A stretch of 5,176 nt of DNA from Desulfovibrio sp. Its GTDB lineage: Bacteria; Desulfobacterota; Desulfovibrionia; Desulfovibrionales; Desulfovibrionaceae. The DNA is taken from contig JAITDR010000163.1 in NCBI GenBank assembly GCA_031282465.1, positions 1-5,176 of the forward strand. Reading direction: 5' to 3'. Both the position numbers and the translations under genes were made by a program. This document shows, piece after piece, positions 4,248 through 5,176 of this stretch. The notes under the pieces are model-generated. The model did no database searches and was not told the origin of the DNA. It worked only from the letters and a program-made list of their open reading frames with translations. Position 1 is the first letter of the stretch. Every line of letters starts with the position of its first letter.

Positions 4248-5176
4248 ATGACCGGAAAGGCCGTTGTCGCGCCCGGCGTTGTTCTGAAAAACACCTTCAA
4301 GGTCCTGACACGGCCTTGGATGTTCGCACGTCTGGCACGTCTGGAAGCCGATAAGCTCTTTTTCGATCTGCTGCACCGCAACCCCGCCGACGGTCGAGCC
4401 TTCGGCATCCGCCAGCTTTCCGTCCGCATCACGGACCGCTGCAACCTGCGCTGCCACACCTGCGGTCAATGGGGTGACAAGGGATTTCTTCACGGCGAAT
4501 CGTTGCGGGAACTGACCGCCCGTGAACTTCCGCCCGAACGCTATATCGCGCTCCTGGATGACCTGGCCGCCCACGGACACCTCCCCACGGTCTACCTCTG
4601 GGGCGGTGAACCCATGCTTTACAGAGGCAGCCTGGACATTCTGGAACACGCGACCCGCCTGCGCATGCCCGCCATGATCGCCACCAACGGCACAGGACTG
4701 GAAGCAGCGGCCGAACGGATTACGGCCATGCCTATGCTCTTGCTCCAGGTGTCTGTTGACGGACACGACGCGACAACGCACAACGCGGCCAGGCCGGCGG
4801 CGGGCAAAGGCGACAATTTCCGTGCTGTCCGCGACGGTCTTGCCGCCGTCAACGCGGAAAAAGCCCGGCAAAAAAGCAAACTGCCGCTTACAGCCGCGCT
4901 CACTACCGTTTCCACCGCCAATGCGCAGCATCTGCTGGACATTTATGAAGCCTTCAAGGATTCCGTCGATCTTTTTGTATTTTATCTTTCCTGGTGGATA
5001 GATGAAACCTCGGCCGAGTCCCATGATGTTGATTTCGCACGGCGCTTCGGCTTTACCCCCAAACTGCACCGGGGCTGGATCGGAGACTGGGTGAACAAGG
5101 ACGCCGAAATCCTTGCGGAGCAACTTCAGGAATTGGAGCGCCGGTCGGCAAATTCGACTGCGCCCGCCGTCAACAT
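4248..5176 (+). CDS. Radical SAM protein, 3' end cut by the window
   Basis: The first 309 residues are present. The iron-sulfur motif CNLRCHTC (Cys65, Cys69, Cys72) binds the 4Fe-4S cluster that cleaves S-adenosylmethionine to start radical chemistry. LWGGEP (residues 117-122), the GGEP SAM-binding motif, ATNG (145-148) and SVDG (169-172) follow at the usual MoaA/SPASM-like spacing. Thr71 stands where an aromatic residue is common in CxxxCxxC. The first 60 residues precede the barrel and include a helix-prone, Arg/Leu/Phe-rich segment (about 15-43) that might contact membrane or a partner (inference). Any SPASM cysteines lie beyond the right edge. The ATG at 4248 is supported by AAGGA (4237-4241) six bases upstream. 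The substrate is not recognised; the upstream glycosyltransferase suggests a saccharide, lipid or peptide modification pathway. Confidence 0.88.
   Translation, partial: MTGKAVVAPGVVLKNTFKVLTRPWMFARLARLEADKLFFDLLHRNPADGRAFGIRQLSVRITDRCNLRCHTCGQWGDKGFLHGESLRELTARELPPERYIALLDDLAAHGHLPTVYLWGGEPMLYRGSLDILEHATRLRMPAMIATNGTGLEAAAERITAMPMLLLQVSVDGHDATTHNAARPAAGKGDNFRAVRDGLAAVNAEKARQKSKLPLTAALTTVSTANAQHLLDIYEAFKDSVDLFVFYLSWWIDETSAESHDVDFARRFGFTPKLHRGWIGDWVNKDAEILAEQLQELERRSANSTAPAVN

Noticed and set aside
4182..5123. 313-residue minus-strand open frame
   Set aside because: It is the antisense shadow of the radical SAM gene, whose CxxxCxxC and GGEP motifs are on the plus strand.

Overview
The window looks like chromosomal DNA from a GC-rich Gram-negative bacterium, most likely a sulfate-reducing or related Desulfobacterota of the Desulfovibrionaceae type. 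This is inferred from recalled family resemblance: a DUF177 protein beginning with an 'I-[AS]-L…FVF-x-DQ-x-IW' N-terminus, a zinc-ribbon L32, a PlsX with SPGHSGA where many homologues have a GNTGA-like motif, and extragenic CCGGG…CCCGG repeats next to CGCCGRAGGC. No 16S rRNA or other marker is present, so the assignment is moderate.

Left block, minus strand, about 1-1603: a housekeeping cluster read right to left as DUF177/YceD, rpmF (L32), then plsX, which runs off the left edge. This is the widely conserved order linking a 23S rRNA/ribosome-associated protein and ribosomal protein L32 to the first step of phospholipid synthesis. The 371-bp region upstream (1604-1974) has no convincing gene. 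It holds a hairpin plus U-tract terminator or attenuator, two further hairpins whose arms overlap, a TTGACA box, and two identical 14-nt direct repeats, one of them overlapping that box by one base.

Middle block, minus strand, 1975-2768: a complete GNAT acetyltransferase closely resembling E. coli YjaB. Directly upstream, in the same orientation, is an internal fragment of a predicted AAA_21-type ATPase. The fragment keeps the middle of the ATPase domain up to the LSDGT signature, then stops. The P-loop (Walker A) part and the Walker B part are both missing, so this is a gene remnant, probably of a mobile or defence-associated gene.

Right block, plus strand, 2942-5176: a GT-B glycosyltransferase of the MJ1255-like family, then, after a 274-bp spacer packed with hairpins and a duplicated repeat unit, a radical SAM enzyme that is cut by the right edge. 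Together they suggest a glycan or glycolipid modification locus whose product cannot be named from this sequence. This pair, with the structured spacer between its genes, is the best candidate here for something undescribed. No tRNA, rRNA, CRISPR array or complete insertion sequence was seen.
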